DNA of 64,000 bases from Flavobacteriaceae bacterium MAR_2009_75 (GCA_002813285.1 PHTZ01000001.1:4339501-4403500); one strand, 5' to 3'. Positions 1 to 10,193 are shown, counted from the first letter of the stretch. Translations and numbers: made by a program. Notes: generated by a model from the letters alone, not told the origin.

Positions 1-2446
1 AACACTTTTTTAAAGTATGGAGCATCTACAATGGTCGGGGCTTCGTTACCGATAGTATTTCTTACTTGCGCGAAAGAAGAGCCCCCTAGTTTATAATTAT
101 CTTTTGATAAATTGATGTAATAGATTGACCCACCATCCTTTTCAAGAACAGGTTCAACAACTTTGGTTATATCGTTACAGTTGCCTGCCGCTGAGATAAT
201 TACGGTACCCGGTGAAATAACATCACCATCTTTATACTTCTGTTTCATCGATAGGGAATCCTTTCCTGTCGGTACATTGATGCCCAACTCAATCGAGAAA
301 TCGGAGACTGCTTGAACCGCCTCATAAAGTCTGGCATCTTCACCTTCGTTCTTGCAGGGCCACATCCAATTTGCGGAAAGAGATATGGATTTCAGGCCCT
401 CTTTTAAAGGAGCCCAAACGATATTGGTCAGGGCTTCGGCGATACTGTTTTTACTTCCGGCGGCGGGATCGATCAATCCTGAAATAGGGGAGTGGCCAAT
501 ACTGGTGGCGATTCCTTCCTTCCCTTTAAAATCCAAGGCCATAACCGCACAGTTGTTCAACGGCAATTGTAAAGGGCCGGCACATTGTTGTTTTGCTACA
601 CGCCCGCCTACACAGCGATCGACTTTGTTCGTTAGCCAATCTTTACAGGCTACAGCTTCTAATTGTAGTACTTGATCTAAATAGTCTTGAAAGAACTCCA
701 AAGAATATTCGGGTGCTTGATAGCTACGTTTAACACTATTGTCGGCCATTGTGGTTTTTGGCGAACTTCCGAAGATATCAGAAAGGTTCACATCCATAGG
801 CTTTTCACCAGTGGTCTTTGATTCGAAAGTAAAACGGTCATCACCGGTAACATCGCCCACTTCGTACATTGGCGAACGCTCACGGTCTGCGATACGCTGA
901 AGTAAGTCGATGTTCTTTTCACCGATTACGAGCCCCATACGTTCTTGAGATTCATTACCGATAATTTCTTTGGCGGATAAGGTGGGGTCACCAACGGGTA
1001 GTTGATCTAAATCTATTTTTCCACCGGTATCCTCTACCAGTTCAGAAAGACAATTCAAGTGGCCGCCTGCACCGTGGTCGTGAATCGAAACAATTGGGTT
1101 TTCTTCACTTTCGACCATACCTCTCACGGCATTGGCCGCTCTCTTTTGCATTTCAGGGTTTGAACGTTGAATGGCATTCAATTCTATCGAAGAACTGAAC
1201 TCACCGGTATCTGCACTCGAAACCGCTGCACCGCCCATGCCGATTCGGTAGTTATCACCACCAAGTATTACTATTTTATCACCTTCTTCTGGAGTATCTT
1301 TTAATGCTTGCCCCGCCTTACCATAACCAATACCGCCAGCTTGCATGATAACTTTGTCGTACCCAAGTCTTCTGGCTTTATGGCCTGACGCCTCATTCTT
1401 CTCGTCATGCTCAAAAGTTAACACAGAGCCTGCAATAAGAGGTTGCCCGAACTTGTTTCCGAAATCGGAAGCACCGTTCGAAGCTTTGATTAAAATGTCG
1501 ATAGGGGTTTGATACAACCATTCACGTTCTGGCATGGCCTGCTCCCAAGGGCGGTCTTGTTCTAGGCGGGAATAGGAAGTCATATATACCGCTGTACCGG
1601 CCAAAGGTAAAGAACCTTTTCCACCTGCAAGTCGGTCTCGTATTTCTCCGCCCGATCCGGTTGCTGCACCATTAAAAGGTTCTACAGTAGTAGGAAAATT
1701 GTGGGTTTCAGCTTTTAATGAAATGACTGATTCAAATTCTTTTTCTTCGTAAAAATCGGGTTTATCGGCAGTTTTTGGGGCAAATTGTATAGCTTTAGGC
1801 CCCTTGACAAAAGCCACATTATCTTTATAGGCCGAAACAATGTCGTTAGGGTTTTTCTCTGATGTCTTTTTGATTAACTTGAAAAGTGAGCTCGGCATTT
1901 CTTGGCCGTCGATTACGAACGTACCATTAAAAATTTTATGGCGGCAATGTTCTGAATTTACCTGACTGAAACCGAATACTTCAGAATCGGTAAGCCTACG
2001 GCCCATTTTTTCCGATAGATCATTCAGATAGTTAACTTCTTCATCACTCAAGGCAAGGCCTTCCTCTTCATTGTAAGCCCTAATATTTTCGATTTCTAAA
2101 ATGGGTTCGGGGGTAACGTCGATATCGAATATAATTTGACCAAGGCCGTTGAATTTTTGAGATAGCATGGGGTCAAAATCAGTAAAATCTTCTGAAACCG
2201 TTTGAAATTCTTCAATTCGAAGAATACCCGAAACACCCATATTTTGGGTTATTTCTGTAGCATTCGTACTCCAAGGAGTAATCATGGCAGCTCTCGGGCC
2301 AACAAAAAAGGCGTCAAGAGACGCCGTATTTAGTTGAGGTTGGTTGCCGAACAACCATATAAGTTTATTTGTATCTTCTTGAGAAATTTCGCCTGTGGTT
2401 TGAACAGCAAAAACTTTGGTACTGGCATCACCGAAAAAAAAGATCA
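1..2446 (-). CDS. purL: Phosphoribosylformylglycinamidine synthase (FGAM synthase), 5' two thirds
   Basis: This enzyme makes FGAM from FGAR, glutamine and ATP, the fourth step of purine synthesis in the cytoplasm. About 815 codons are present; the gene starts at the ATG at 2446 and runs off the left edge. Large single-chain PurL proteins are about 1,200-1,300 residues, so roughly the last third, including the glutamine amidotransferase domain, lies outside. Visible hallmarks are the early GFSQVNSEHCRHKIFNG stretch, the KAETHNFPT motif, the glycine-rich GAATGSGGEIRD segment and, in the second AIRS-like half, SIHDHGAGG and VPTGKDSLSMK. This is the fused long form rather than the small PurS/PurQ/PurL split form. 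The gene stands alone, with a good -7 element about 35 bp upstream. Confidence 0.96.
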
Positions 2447-2479
2447 TTGATTATCTGAATTGATGGGTTTAAGAAAGCA

Positions 2480-2487
2480 CAAATTTA
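2480..2487 (-). promoter_or_regulatory. Bacteroidetes -7 promoter element upstream of purL
   Basis: On the minus strand this reads TAAATTTG, a perfect match to the Bacteroidetes -7 consensus TAnnTTTG, 33 bp ahead of the purL ATG. I did not find a clear -33 TTTG at ideal spacing. A PurR-type operator is not evident. Confidence 0.6.
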
Positions 2488-2546
2488 CAGCTTTTCACCC
2501 AATCAATTTTCAATAAAAGTTAACAGATTTCAATAGTAATTGTTGA

Positions 2547-3758
2547 TTACTTCTTCTGCAATAATGCCATGTAAAACCCATCAAATCCGCTTTTGGAAGA
2601 AAAAATATTTTTTTCTTTGACCAAAGAAAAATCTTTACCTTCTTCCGAAGCTAAAAATGATTTCACTTGATTACCGTTTTCCTGTGGCAATATGGAGCAA
2701 GTCGCATAAACCATTTTACCTGTCGGTTTAACAATTTTGCTATAGCTGCGCAGTATTTCTTGTTGGGTTTTGGTGATTTTCTCCAGAAAATCAGGTTGTA
2801 GTTTCCATTTGGTATCGGGGTTTCGTCTGATTACCCCGAGCCCGGTACAAGGTGCATCAATGAGCACTCTGTCGGCTGTTCCGTATAATTTCTTAAACAC
2901 TTTTGTTGAGTCAATTTCGCGCGTCTCAATATTGTGGGCCCCATTTCTGCGCGCCCTTCGCTTCAGTTCTTTCAATTTACTGATGTAAATATCCATACTG
3001 ATCAATTGCCCCTTGTTTTCCATTAGCGATGCCAAGTGCAACGATTTGCCACCGGCACCGGCACAGGTGTCAACTACACGTTGACCGGGTTTTACATCCA
3101 GTAGTTCAGAAACCATTTGAGAAGAAGCGTCCTGAACTTCAAAAAGTCCTTTTTTAAATGCGTCGGTCACAAAAACATTTGCGCGTTCAGGCAAGCGTAG
3201 CGCTAAGGGGTATCCTTTTATCGGCTCGGTTACAATACCTTCATCCAATAATATTTTCCGTAGTTTTTCTTTAGTAGTCTGTAACGTGTTGGTTCTTAAG
3301 ATAACTTCAGCCTGCTGATTCAAAGCAGCTAGTTCTTCCGTCCATAGTTTTTCACCCAAGGCTTTCGCACATAGCTCATCTATCCAATCGGGAACCGCTT
3401 CTCGATATTTTCTAATTTTTGAAAGTTCATCGAATTTACCTTTGATTCGACGTTCGGGCGTCGGTTCAATCTGTTTCCAATCCGGTAGCTTTATTCCTTT
3501 TAAAACTGCCCAAACTGCCCACATACGAAAGAGGTCTGGCCTGCTAAAAGGTTCTTTTACCTCGGCAATCTCTGCATATAATCTTTTATATCGCACCATT
3601 TCATAGGTGGTCTCGGCAATAAAACCTCGGTCACGTGCCCCCCATCGCTTATCGAACTTAAGTACTTTTTGAACTACCTTATCGGCATATTCTCTTTCAT
3701 TGAAGATGAGATTAAGGGCGTCTATAACGGCAAAGACAAGGTTTCGATGTAGTTTCAT
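2547..3758 (-). CDS. RsmB/NOP-family class I SAM-dependent RNA (cytosine-5) methyltransferase
   Basis: Predicted rRNA m5C methyltransferase of the RsmB/Nol1/Nop2 family, 403 residues against about 430 for E. coli RsmB. An N-terminal NusB-like helical part (to about residue 90) precedes the Rossmann methyltransferase domain. The SAM-binding loop is DTCAGAGGKS (about 230-239). The two family cysteines are in DAPCTG (Cys304) and ATCS (Cys354), so the nucleophile and the release cysteine are both present. It starts at the ATG at 3758, whose upstream spacer is shared with a divergent lipoprotein gene. The substrate base, 16S C967 in E. coli, is assumed by analogy only. Confidence 0.9.
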   Translation of the reverse strand: MKLHRNLVFAVIDALNLIFNEREYADKVVQKVLKFDKRWGARDRGFIAETTYEMVRYKRLYAEIAEVKEPFSRPDLFRMWAVWAVLKGIKLPDWKQIEPTPERRIKGKFDELSKIRKYREAVPDWIDELCAKALGEKLWTEELAALNQQAEVILRTNTLQTTKEKLRKILLDEGIVTEPIKGYPLALRLPERANVFVTDAFKKGLFEVQDASSQMVSELLDVKPGQRVVDTCAGAGGKSLHLASLMENKGQLISMDIYISKLKELKRRARRNGAHNIETREIDSTKVFKKLYGTADRVLIDAPCTGLGVIRRNPDTKWKLQPDFLEKITKTQQEILRSYSKIVKPTGKMVYATCSILPQENGNQVKSFLASEEGKDFSLVKEKNIFSSKSGFDGFYMALLQKK

Positions 3759-3841
3759 AAAATAAGGCTTCTAAAAAAAAGATGGGTGCAAAGGTATTGT
3801 ATTCGGTTCGAATCCCTCTATTTTTGAGAAACTTTATACCC

Positions 3842-4870
3842 ATGCGCCATCTTCTCGTTCTTCTTTACCTTATTTTATCATTTTCTTGTACGGAAAATCA
3901 ACAAAGACAGCCGTTTGTCGACGTTGAAATTGAGACTGTTTATGAAGATTCACTAAGTATAAGGGCTATTGAAATCATGGGAGGCAGTCTTGCCTTTGCA
4001 GCCGATAAAGGCACATTCGGCAGTATTGACCTGACCTCAGGTAAAGTGAGAACCAATATCAAGAAACATGATTCGCTAACGCCCCATTTCAGGGCTGTGG
4101 CACATACATCAACTGATTTTTTTATGCTCTCTATTGCCAACCCTGCCCTTTTATTTAAAACCGGTAGCAGTTCACAAATGGAGCTGGTCTATGAGGAGGA
4201 AGATGAGTCTGTATTTTACGATGCCATGACATTTTGGAACGACAAAGAAGGAATCGCGGTTGGTGATAGTATGAACGGATGCTTAAGCATAATAATTACT
4301 AGGGACGGCGGATTAACATGGCAAAAGTTACCTTGTTCAAATTTGCCTGCAGCCATAGAGGGAGAAGGAGCTTTTGCAGCCAGTAATACGAATATAGAAG
4401 TCAAAGGAAATAAAACGTGGGTAGCCACTACAGCGGGGCGTATTTATTTTTCTTCGGATAAAGGAAAGTCTTGGGATATACAAACTACGCCGATAGTTAG
4501 CAAAGAACCGACACAAGGTATTTATTCCATTGATTTTTATGATGAAGGAGTAGGTGTCGCCTTTGGCGGAGATTATACCGCACCCGAAGATAATACCGGC
4601 AATAAGGCCATTACAAAAGACGGGGGTAGTACCTGGCACTTGATTGCAGATGGTCAAGACCCAAATTATAAAAGTTGTGTGCAATTTGTGCCCAATTCCG
4701 AAGGAAAGGAGCTATTGGCCTTAGGATTCACTGGGATATCGTATTCTTCAGATCAAGGTAACACTTGGACAGAACTTTCTAAAGAACCCTTTTATACGAT
4801 TCGATTCAAGAATGACTCCGTGGCCTACGCTGCGGGAAAAAACAGAATTTCCAAATTAGTTTTTAAATAA
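3842..4870 (+). CDS. Lipoprotein with BNR/YCF48-like beta-propeller repeats
   Basis: 342 residues from the ATG at 3842. I prefer this start to the in-frame ATG at 3782 because it puts MRHLLVLLYLILSFSC at the N terminus, a textbook lipoprotein signal peptide with its lipobox cysteine. The body contains repeated BNR/Asp-box motifs (TRDGGLTWQ, SSDKGKSWD, TKDGGSTWH, SSDQGNTWT), which form beta-propellers resembling the photosystem II assembly factor YCF48 and sialidase folds. Flavobacterial relatives are often labelled oxidoreductase without evidence. Probably a cell-envelope propeller protein of unknown ligand. A strong hairpin terminator follows. Confidence 0.8.
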   Translation: MRHLLVLLYLILSFSCTENQQRQPFVDVEIETVYEDSLSIRAIEIMGGSLAFAADKGTFGSIDLTSGKVRTNIKKHDSLTPHFRAVAHTSTDFFMLSIANPALLFKTGSSSQMELVYEEEDESVFYDAMTFWNDKEGIAVGDSMNGCLSIIITRDGGLTWQKLPCSNLPAAIEGEGAFAASNTNIEVKGNKTWVATTAGRIYFSSDKGKSWDIQTTPIVSKEPTQGIYSIDFYDEGVGVAFGGDYTAPEDNTGNKAITKDGGSTWHLIADGQDPNYKSCVQFVPNSEGKELLALGFTGISYSSDQGNTWTELSKEPFYTIRFKNDSVAYAAGKNRISKLVFK

Positions 4871-4970
4871 AACTTAGACCATGTTCAGTTTTGAATATAC
4901 CACCTCGCCCCAGTGGTAGGGGGTAGCTTATTTAAGAGCTGCTATACCTGAGCAATTTAAACCAAACAAA

Positions 4971-4995
4971 AAAGAGGCTGCAAAGCCTCTTTTTT
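4971..4995. terminator. Bidirectional rho-independent terminator
   Basis: Stem AGAGGCT / AGCCTCT with a GCAA tetraloop, flanked by A and T runs on both sides. It sits between convergent genes and can end both the BNR lipoprotein transcript (+) and the ECF sigma operon (-). Confidence 0.85.
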
Positions 4996-5014
4996 TGGTT
5001 ATCAAAAAAATATT

Positions 5015-5461
5015 TTATCTATTACCACGCCTTTCGCGGTATTGCTTGATCAATTGTTTTTTGAACTCATCTTCAGACCTAAGCAACAATAATGTCTTTT
5101 TTGCACTAATTACCTTGGCTACTGCTTTTAGATAATCGCGCTCGATTTCTTCTTCTTCTTCCTCAAAACTAAGGTATTTGTTCAATACGGCATTTGCCTC
5201 TCTTTCCGAAAGACTGCTCACATCTTTTATTTTAGAACGAACTTCAGAATGTTCTTTATTACGTAGTGCGTCTCTATCTTCTTCATATTTATTATATAAA
5301 GGCCAGAACGCCTGTGCATCTTTACTTGAAAGGTCTAATCGCTCTGTAATAAAAGCCACTTTTAAAGCTTTGATTTTATCTTTTTTATGTTTTTCTTGTC
5401 CATAGAATATGGCGGTGACCATTAAAAAAAGGGTCAGTATATAATTTTTAAGATTATTCAT
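5015..5461 (-). CDS. Small secreted protein of the 'sensor of ECF-type sigma factor' type
   Basis: 148 residues. A start at the ATG at 5461 overlaps the stop of the preceding gene (ATGAATAA); an upstream TTG at 5470 is in frame but less likely. An N-terminal hydrophobic signal (NYILTLFLMVTAIFYGQ) is followed by a highly charged, helical body rich in Lys and Glu, including an EEEEEEIERDY stretch. This looks like the Spy/CpxP-like periplasmic helical proteins that flavobacteria encode as the third gene after an ECF sigma factor and its membrane partner. It probably acts in the periplasm, sensing envelope stress or misfolded protein. The role is inferred from gene order and composition. Confidence 0.7.
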   Translation of the reverse strand: MNNLKNYILTLFLMVTAIFYGQEKHKKDKIKALKVAFITERLDLSSKDAQAFWPLYNKYEEDRDALRNKEHSEVRSKIKDVSSLSEREANAVLNKYLSFEEEEEEIERDYLKAVAKVISAKKTLLLLRSEDEFKKQLIKQYRERRGNR

Positions 5462-5966
5462 CGTAATCAAGGTTTAATGCGTCAAAATCTTCAATATTCT
5501 CATTCAAATAATCAACCATTTGCTCTTCAACAAAACGGTTTTCCATAATGTCGTAAACTTCTAACTGGTCTAGGGGTAGCACTTCAGCAATTTCATAGGT
5601 GCTTAAATCGATATCATTATTTTCAAAGTAGTTGTCTATATCTGAGTCGGCCAAACTCTCGAAAGTAGGTTCGGCAGATGATGTCATGTTCAATGCTAAA
5701 GCCACTATGAAGATAGCCGCAACGGAAGCTGCCCAATAATAGTATTTTTTATAGGGATTTAGTTGAATGACATTGCTATCTTGGGAATCTAGCCTTTTTA
5801 AAACAGCATCATGAACAGTATCGAAATACCCGTCAGGAACTTCAAACCCTTCTTCTTTGGGAATGGAGGATATTCCTTGAGAAAGTTTCTCTTTGAGCCT
5901 ACTGTCAAAACTCTCGAAATAATTATCAGGAGTTTTAAATGGATTTTTATTGTTTTGTTTGTTCAT
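5454..5966 (-). CDS. Single-pass membrane protein, probable anti-sigma factor
   Basis: 170 residues with an N-terminal cytoplasmic part containing two similar short motifs, FKTPDNYFESFDSRL and FEVPDGYFDTVHDAV, then one membrane helix (about residues 75-94) and an acidic C-terminal periplasmic tail ending in NEDFDALN-type sequence. It lies 33 bp after the sigma factor gene and overlaps the sensor-like gene downstream. The topology and position fit a membrane anti-sigma factor, but no zinc-binding ZAS motif is present. Assignment therefore rests on synteny. The duplicated PDxYF motif may be the sigma-binding or partner-binding element. Confidence 0.65.
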   Translation of the reverse strand: MNKQNNKNPFKTPDNYFESFDSRLKEKLSQGISSIPKEEGFEVPDGYFDTVHDAVLKRLDSQDSNVIQLNPYKKYYYWAASVAAIFIVALALNMTSSAEPTFESLADSDIDNYFENNDIDLSTYEIAEVLPLDQLEVYDIMENRFVEEQMVDYLNENIEDFDALNLDYDE

Positions 5967-5999
5967 AGCTATTGTTTGACGTTCAAACGATTTAAAGGT

Positions 6000-6542
6000 T
6001 TAGTCTTCCTTTAAAAATGCTTCTATTTTTTTTACTGCCAAATGGTAGGACGCCTTTAGCCCACCCACAGTGGTTTCTAGTATTTCGGAAATTTCTTCAT
6101 ATTTCATTTCCTGAAAATACTTCATGTTAAAAACCAGCTTTTGCTTTTCTGGAAGCGTGGCGATTGCCTCTTGAAGTCTAAGTTGAATTTCGTCTCCTTC
6201 AAAATACACATCGGCCTGTAAATTTTGCACCAAACGTTCCTGTGTTTCGCCGTCGCTGAGACTGTTTTGTCTTGCTTTTCTTTTTAAAAAAGTTAAGGCC
6301 TCATTGGTAGCAATTCGGTACAACCAAGTGTATAACTTACTATCGCCTTTAAAACTCTTTATGTTTTTGTAAACCTTTATAAAGGTGTTCTGCAATACAT
6401 CATCGGTATCGTCATGGTTTAATACAATTCTACGAATATGCCAATAAAGAGGCTCTTTGTAGGTCGATACGAGTACCTCAAAAGCGCTAGCTTGGCTATC
6501 GTTTTGTTTTAATTGCTGCACTAAGTTTTCCTCTGCAACCAA
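6000..6542 (-). CDS. ECF-family RNA polymerase sigma factor
   Basis: 180 residues with region 2 (YWHIRRIVLNHDDTDDVLQNTFIKVYKNI, given here only as position about 33-61) and region 4 (KYEEISEILETTVGGLKAS), the helix-turn-helix that reads the -35-like element. No internal ATG is placed usefully and a TGA lies two codons upstream, so the TTG at 6542 is the start. First gene of a three-gene unit with a membrane anti-sigma-like protein and a secreted helical protein, so it probably responds to an envelope signal. The regulon cannot be read from the window. Confidence 0.88.
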   Translation of the reverse strand: MVAEENLVQQLKQNDSQASAFEVLVSTYKEPLYWHIRRIVLNHDDTDDVLQNTFIKVYKNIKSFKGDSKLYTWLYRIATNEALTFLKRKARQNSLSDGETQERLVQNLQADVYFEGDEIQLRLQEAIATLPEKQKLVFNMKYFQEMKYEEISEILETTVGGLKASYHLAVKKIEAFLKED

Positions 6543-6628
6543 TATTCAGGCTTTAGGTTTAATTATAAGACCTTTAAAATAGGGAAAGGTTTAATATAGA
6601 TATGATTTTTTTTGAGACTTAGCGAATG

Positions 6629-8452
6629 TTATCCAAGAGATTGCATGGCAACTAACTTCTTATAGACTCCATTTTTGGTCAGTAATTCGTCATGGGTACC
6701 TTGCTCTACAATTTCTCCTTTTTGAAGAACTACTATTTTATGGGCATTTTGAATCGTAGAAAGGCGGTGGGCAATAACGATAGAGGTACGATTTCTCATC
6801 ATTTTTTCAAGTGCGTCTTGTACCAATCGTTCACTTTCGGTATCTAAGGCCGAAGTGGCTTCATCAAGCACCATTATTGGAGGGTTCTTTAGCACAGCCC
6901 TGGCTATAGAAAGTCGTTGCTTTTGTCCGCCACTTAATTTATTCCCACTATCTCCGATATTGGTTTGATAACCATTTGGCAATTGTGAAATGAATTCATG
7001 GGCGTTAGCTATTTTAGCAGCTTCCACAATTTCTTCTTCGGTAGCATTTTCTTTACCCAAGGTTATATTTTTGGCCACTGTATCATTGAATAAGATGGAA
7101 TCTTGTGTTACTAAGCCCAGCAGGCCGCGTAATGAATTCTTGGTAATATCTTTTATGTCTATTCCATCGATTTTGATAGCGCCTTCATTGACATCGTAAA
7201 ATCGGGTGACAAGGTTGGCTATTGTACTTTTACCACTACCTGACTGCCCGACCAAGGCGACCGTCTCTCCTTTAGGTACTGTTAAATTGAAGTCTTTGAG
7301 TACATATTCATCTTCGTACTTAAATGAAATGTTCTCCATTACAATGCCATTGTCAAAACTTGATTTTACTGTTGCACCGGCTTTATCGACAATTGGGTTT
7401 TCTGTCTCCAATATTTCTAAGACACGTTCTGCAGCAGCATTTCCCTTTTTAACACCATAAGATGCTTTGCTGATTGCTTTAGCAGGCGTCAGAATATTAT
7501 AGGCCAGACCCATGTACGCGATAAAAGACGAAGGGTCAAGGGTTTTGTCAACCAAAACCATTTTTCCGCCAAACCACAAAAGCACTCCGATTACCAATAT
7601 GCCCAAGAACTCACCAGTAGGTGAGGCTAAATTTTGTCTGTTCAACAATGAATTTGAGAAACGGAAAAATCGGTTGGTAGATTTTTCAAAGAGTCTTGAA
7701 AAATAAGATTCTGAATTAAATGCCTTTATGACTCTTAGGCCGCCAAGGGTTTCCTCTACGATAGACAAAAACTCGCCTTGTTCTTTCTGTACACGATCAG
7801 ATTTTTTCTTTAATGACTTTCCTATTGTAGAAATGATCGTTCCAGCGATTGGTATAAATACAAAAACAAAAATGGTAAGTTTTGTACTGATACCGAACAT
7901 TATGATTATAGTAAATAATATCGTAAGGGGTTCACGTACAATTAGTTCTAGTATCGATAGGAAAGAATGTTGAATTTCTAATACATCAGAAGTAATTCGA
8001 GCAATTACATCACCTTTTCTTTTCTCGGAATAAAATGAAATAGGAAGCTCTACAATTTTCTGGTACATTTTATTACGAATATCCTTTAAAACCCCATTTC
8101 GTAAGAAGGTGATAAAGTACATTGCTAAATAATTGAAAAAATTTTTCAATAAAAAAAGAACAAGCACCAATCCAATTACCAGTATCAGGCCTTTCATTTC
8201 ATCATCACCTGAATATTCGGTCACTCTAAAATTAATATAAGCCTGTAAATAATCTTTTAAATCACCAAAGCCAGTATACACCGGCTCTTGTAAGACCCTG
8301 TTTTCGGGCTTGAACAATACATCTAACATGGGAATCAGCGCAGCAAATGATAGCGCACTGAAAAGGGCGTAGAGTATATTAAAAAAAATGTTTAAGTAAC
8401 CGTATTTACTATAGGGCCTGGCAAATTGAAGAATCTTTTTAAAATACTCCAT
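6629..8452 (-). CDS. ABC exporter, fused permease and ATPase (MsbA/multidrug type)
   Basis: 607 residues. Six transmembrane helices occupy about residues 15-330 and are followed by the nucleotide-binding domain: Walker A GQSGSGKST (402-410), signature LSGGQ (506-510), Walker B IMVLDEATS (525-533) and the switch histidine in IAHRLSTI (His562). This is the homodimeric half-transporter layout of MsbA and multidrug or lipid exporters. The start codon shares one base with the stop of the phosphohexomutase gene (TAATG), so the two are translationally coupled. Being in a run with a polyprenyl-phosphate-type glycosyltransferase suggests export of a lipid or lipid-linked glycan; this is inference. Confidence 0.88.
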   Translation of the reverse strand: MEYFKKILQFARPYSKYGYLNIFFNILYALFSALSFAALIPMLDVLFKPENRVLQEPVYTGFGDLKDYLQAYINFRVTEYSGDDEMKGLILVIGLVLVLFLLKNFFNYLAMYFITFLRNGVLKDIRNKMYQKIVELPISFYSEKRKGDVIARITSDVLEIQHSFLSILELIVREPLTILFTIIIMFGISTKLTIFVFVFIPIAGTIISTIGKSLKKKSDRVQKEQGEFLSIVEETLGGLRVIKAFNSESYFSRLFEKSTNRFFRFSNSLLNRQNLASPTGEFLGILVIGVLLWFGGKMVLVDKTLDPSSFIAYMGLAYNILTPAKAISKASYGVKKGNAAAERVLEILETENPIVDKAGATVKSSFDNGIVMENISFKYEDEYVLKDFNLTVPKGETVALVGQSGSGKSTIANLVTRFYDVNEGAIKIDGIDIKDITKNSLRGLLGLVTQDSILFNDTVAKNITLGKENATEEEIVEAAKIANAHEFISQLPNGYQTNIGDSGNKLSGGQKQRLSIARAVLKNPPIMVLDEATSALDTESERLVQDALEKMMRNRTSIVIAHRLSTIQNAHKIVVLQKGEIVEQGTHDELLTKNGVYKKLVAMQSLG

Positions 8453-10161
8453 TAACCGAGGTTAAGTTCGCTCAGAATCATCTGGATTTTTTCATCGAGT
8501 TCAGCGGATACCTTTTTGAAGTCTTCTGCTTTCTCCAATTTCGTGTTTGTACTGATGTAAAACTTTACCTTAGGCTCCGTTCCACTTGGTCTTGCGGCTA
8601 TTCTAGTGCCGTCTTCAGTTTCATAGATCAAGACGTTCGATTTGGGTATATCGATGACTTTTTCTTCACCAGTCAGTACATTTTTTGCTGTTGAAGTGTT
8701 ATAATCTTCAATCCATTTAACTTTTGAACCTGCAACTGATGTTACAGGGTTTTCTTTAAAGTCTTTTAGCATCTGTTTGATTTCTTCCGCTCCGCTCATT
8801 CCCTTCTTGGTAAGGGAAATCAATTTCTCTTTATAGAAACCATAATCAACATAACATTGAATCAAATCTTTGTAGAAAGAACTGCCATTGGCCTTTGCCT
8901 GAGAAGCGATTTCGCAGGCGAGTAGGGTAGAGGTTACCGCATCTTTATCGCGTACGAAGTCACCGACCATATAGCCGAAACTTTCTTCACCACCGCCTAC
9001 AAATTCAGATTCAGGAAAGTCTTTGATCATCTTGCCGATCCACTTGAAACCGGTCAGCGCGGTTTTAAATTCAACACCATAGGCCTTGGCCATAGCCTCC
9101 ATCATTGGGGTCGAAACAATAGTGGTTGCAACAAACTCATTTCCTTTAAAACCTTTATTTTTTTGTTGTTCCAATAAAAATTTGGTCATCAATATCATAG
9201 CCTGATTGCCATTTACGATTTCCATTTCTCCGTCAAGATTACGTACGGCAATGCCCAAACGGTCACTGTCAGGGTCTGTACCCACAACCATATCGGCACC
9301 AATTTCTTCCGCTTTTTTAACGGCCATAGAGAGAGCTTCCGACTCTTCTGGGTTTGGCGATTTCACCGTCGGAAAGTTTCCGTCTGGTTCAGCCTGCTCT
9401 TCAATTATGGTTACATTTTCATAGCCTGCGCGTTTTAATACCTCCGGTATTGCGGTTATAGAGGTGCCATGAAGAGATGTAAAAACAATTTTAAAGGCAT
9501 CTTTACCATCTGCATTAAAATTTCCGTTGGCCACCGAAGCTTCAAAGAAAGCTTCGTCCACTTCTTTGTCTATAAGCTCTATTAACCCTTCGTTCGCCTT
9601 GAAATTGATATCCTCGTACGAAAGTGAATTGATTTCAGAGATTATCTCACCATCCTGAGGAGGAACGATTTGTCCGCCATCCGTCCAGTATACCTTATAA
9701 CCATTATATTCGGGCGGATTGTGCGACGCCGTAAGCACGATGCCCGCATGACAGTTCAAATGTCTAACGGCAAACGAAAGTTCAGGGGTAGTTCTTAAAC
9801 TTGAGAACAGATAAACATTGATGCCATTAGCAGATAAAACTTCTGCAACGGTTCTAGCGAGGGTATCACTATTATGGCGACAATCATAAGCTATAACCAC
9901 TTTTATATCTTCACCATCGTACACCTTTTTTAGGTAATTACCGAGTCCCTGGGTGCTTTTTCCAAGGGTATATTTATTGATTCTATTGGTGCCTACACCC
10001 ATAACACCTCTCATACCACCGGTACCGAACTCCATATTCTTATAGAAACGATCTTTTAGCTCGTCGGTATCGTTAGCGATCAGATCTTGAATTTCTTTTT
10101 TTACTGCGGGATCAAAAAAATCGGTCAACCAAGTTTTGGCGGTGTTCAGAATAGCATCCAT
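8452..10161 (-). CDS. Phosphoglucomutase / phosphomannomutase (alpha-D-phosphohexomutase family)
   Basis: 569 residues, the length of the larger bacterial PGM/PMM-type phospho-sugar mutases. All four family loops are visible: phosphoserine loop TASHNPPEYNG (Ser146), metal loop DPDSDR (Asp296, 298, 300), sugar-binding GGGEESFGY and phosphate-binding RPSGTEPK near the C terminus. It interconverts hexose 1- and 6-phosphates in the cytoplasm and supplies activated sugars for glycan synthesis. It lies 32 bp after the glycosyltransferase gene and directly abuts the ABC exporter gene. Glucose versus mannose preference cannot be decided from sequence. Confidence 0.92.
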   Translation of the reverse strand: MDAILNTAKTWLTDFFDPAVKKEIQDLIANDTDELKDRFYKNMEFGTGGMRGVMGVGTNRINKYTLGKSTQGLGNYLKKVYDGEDIKVVIAYDCRHNSDTLARTVAEVLSANGINVYLFSSLRTTPELSFAVRHLNCHAGIVLTASHNPPEYNGYKVYWTDGGQIVPPQDGEIISEINSLSYEDINFKANEGLIELIDKEVDEAFFEASVANGNFNADGKDAFKIVFTSLHGTSITAIPEVLKRAGYENVTIIEEQAEPDGNFPTVKSPNPEESEALSMAVKKAEEIGADMVVGTDPDSDRLGIAVRNLDGEMEIVNGNQAMILMTKFLLEQQKNKGFKGNEFVATTIVSTPMMEAMAKAYGVEFKTALTGFKWIGKMIKDFPESEFVGGGEESFGYMVGDFVRDKDAVTSTLLACEIASQAKANGSSFYKDLIQCYVDYGFYKEKLISLTKKGMSGAEEIKQMLKDFKENPVTSVAGSKVKWIEDYNTSTAKNVLTGEEKVIDIPKSNVLIYETEDGTRIAARPSGTEPKVKFYISTNTKLEKAEDFKKVSAELDEKIQMILSELNLG

Positions 10162-10193
10162 AGTTATAGGGTAGTAATTTTTAGTCTTTAAAT

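Noticed and set aside
352-675. 107-residue open frame on the plus strand near the left edge
   Set aside because: It lies wholly antisense to purL, whose frame is full of family motifs. No signal, domain or promoter supports it.
3782-3841. Upstream ATG start of the BNR-repeat lipoprotein
   Set aside because: It would bury the lipoprotein signal peptide 20 residues inside the chain. The ATG at 3842 gives a normal signal and lipobox.
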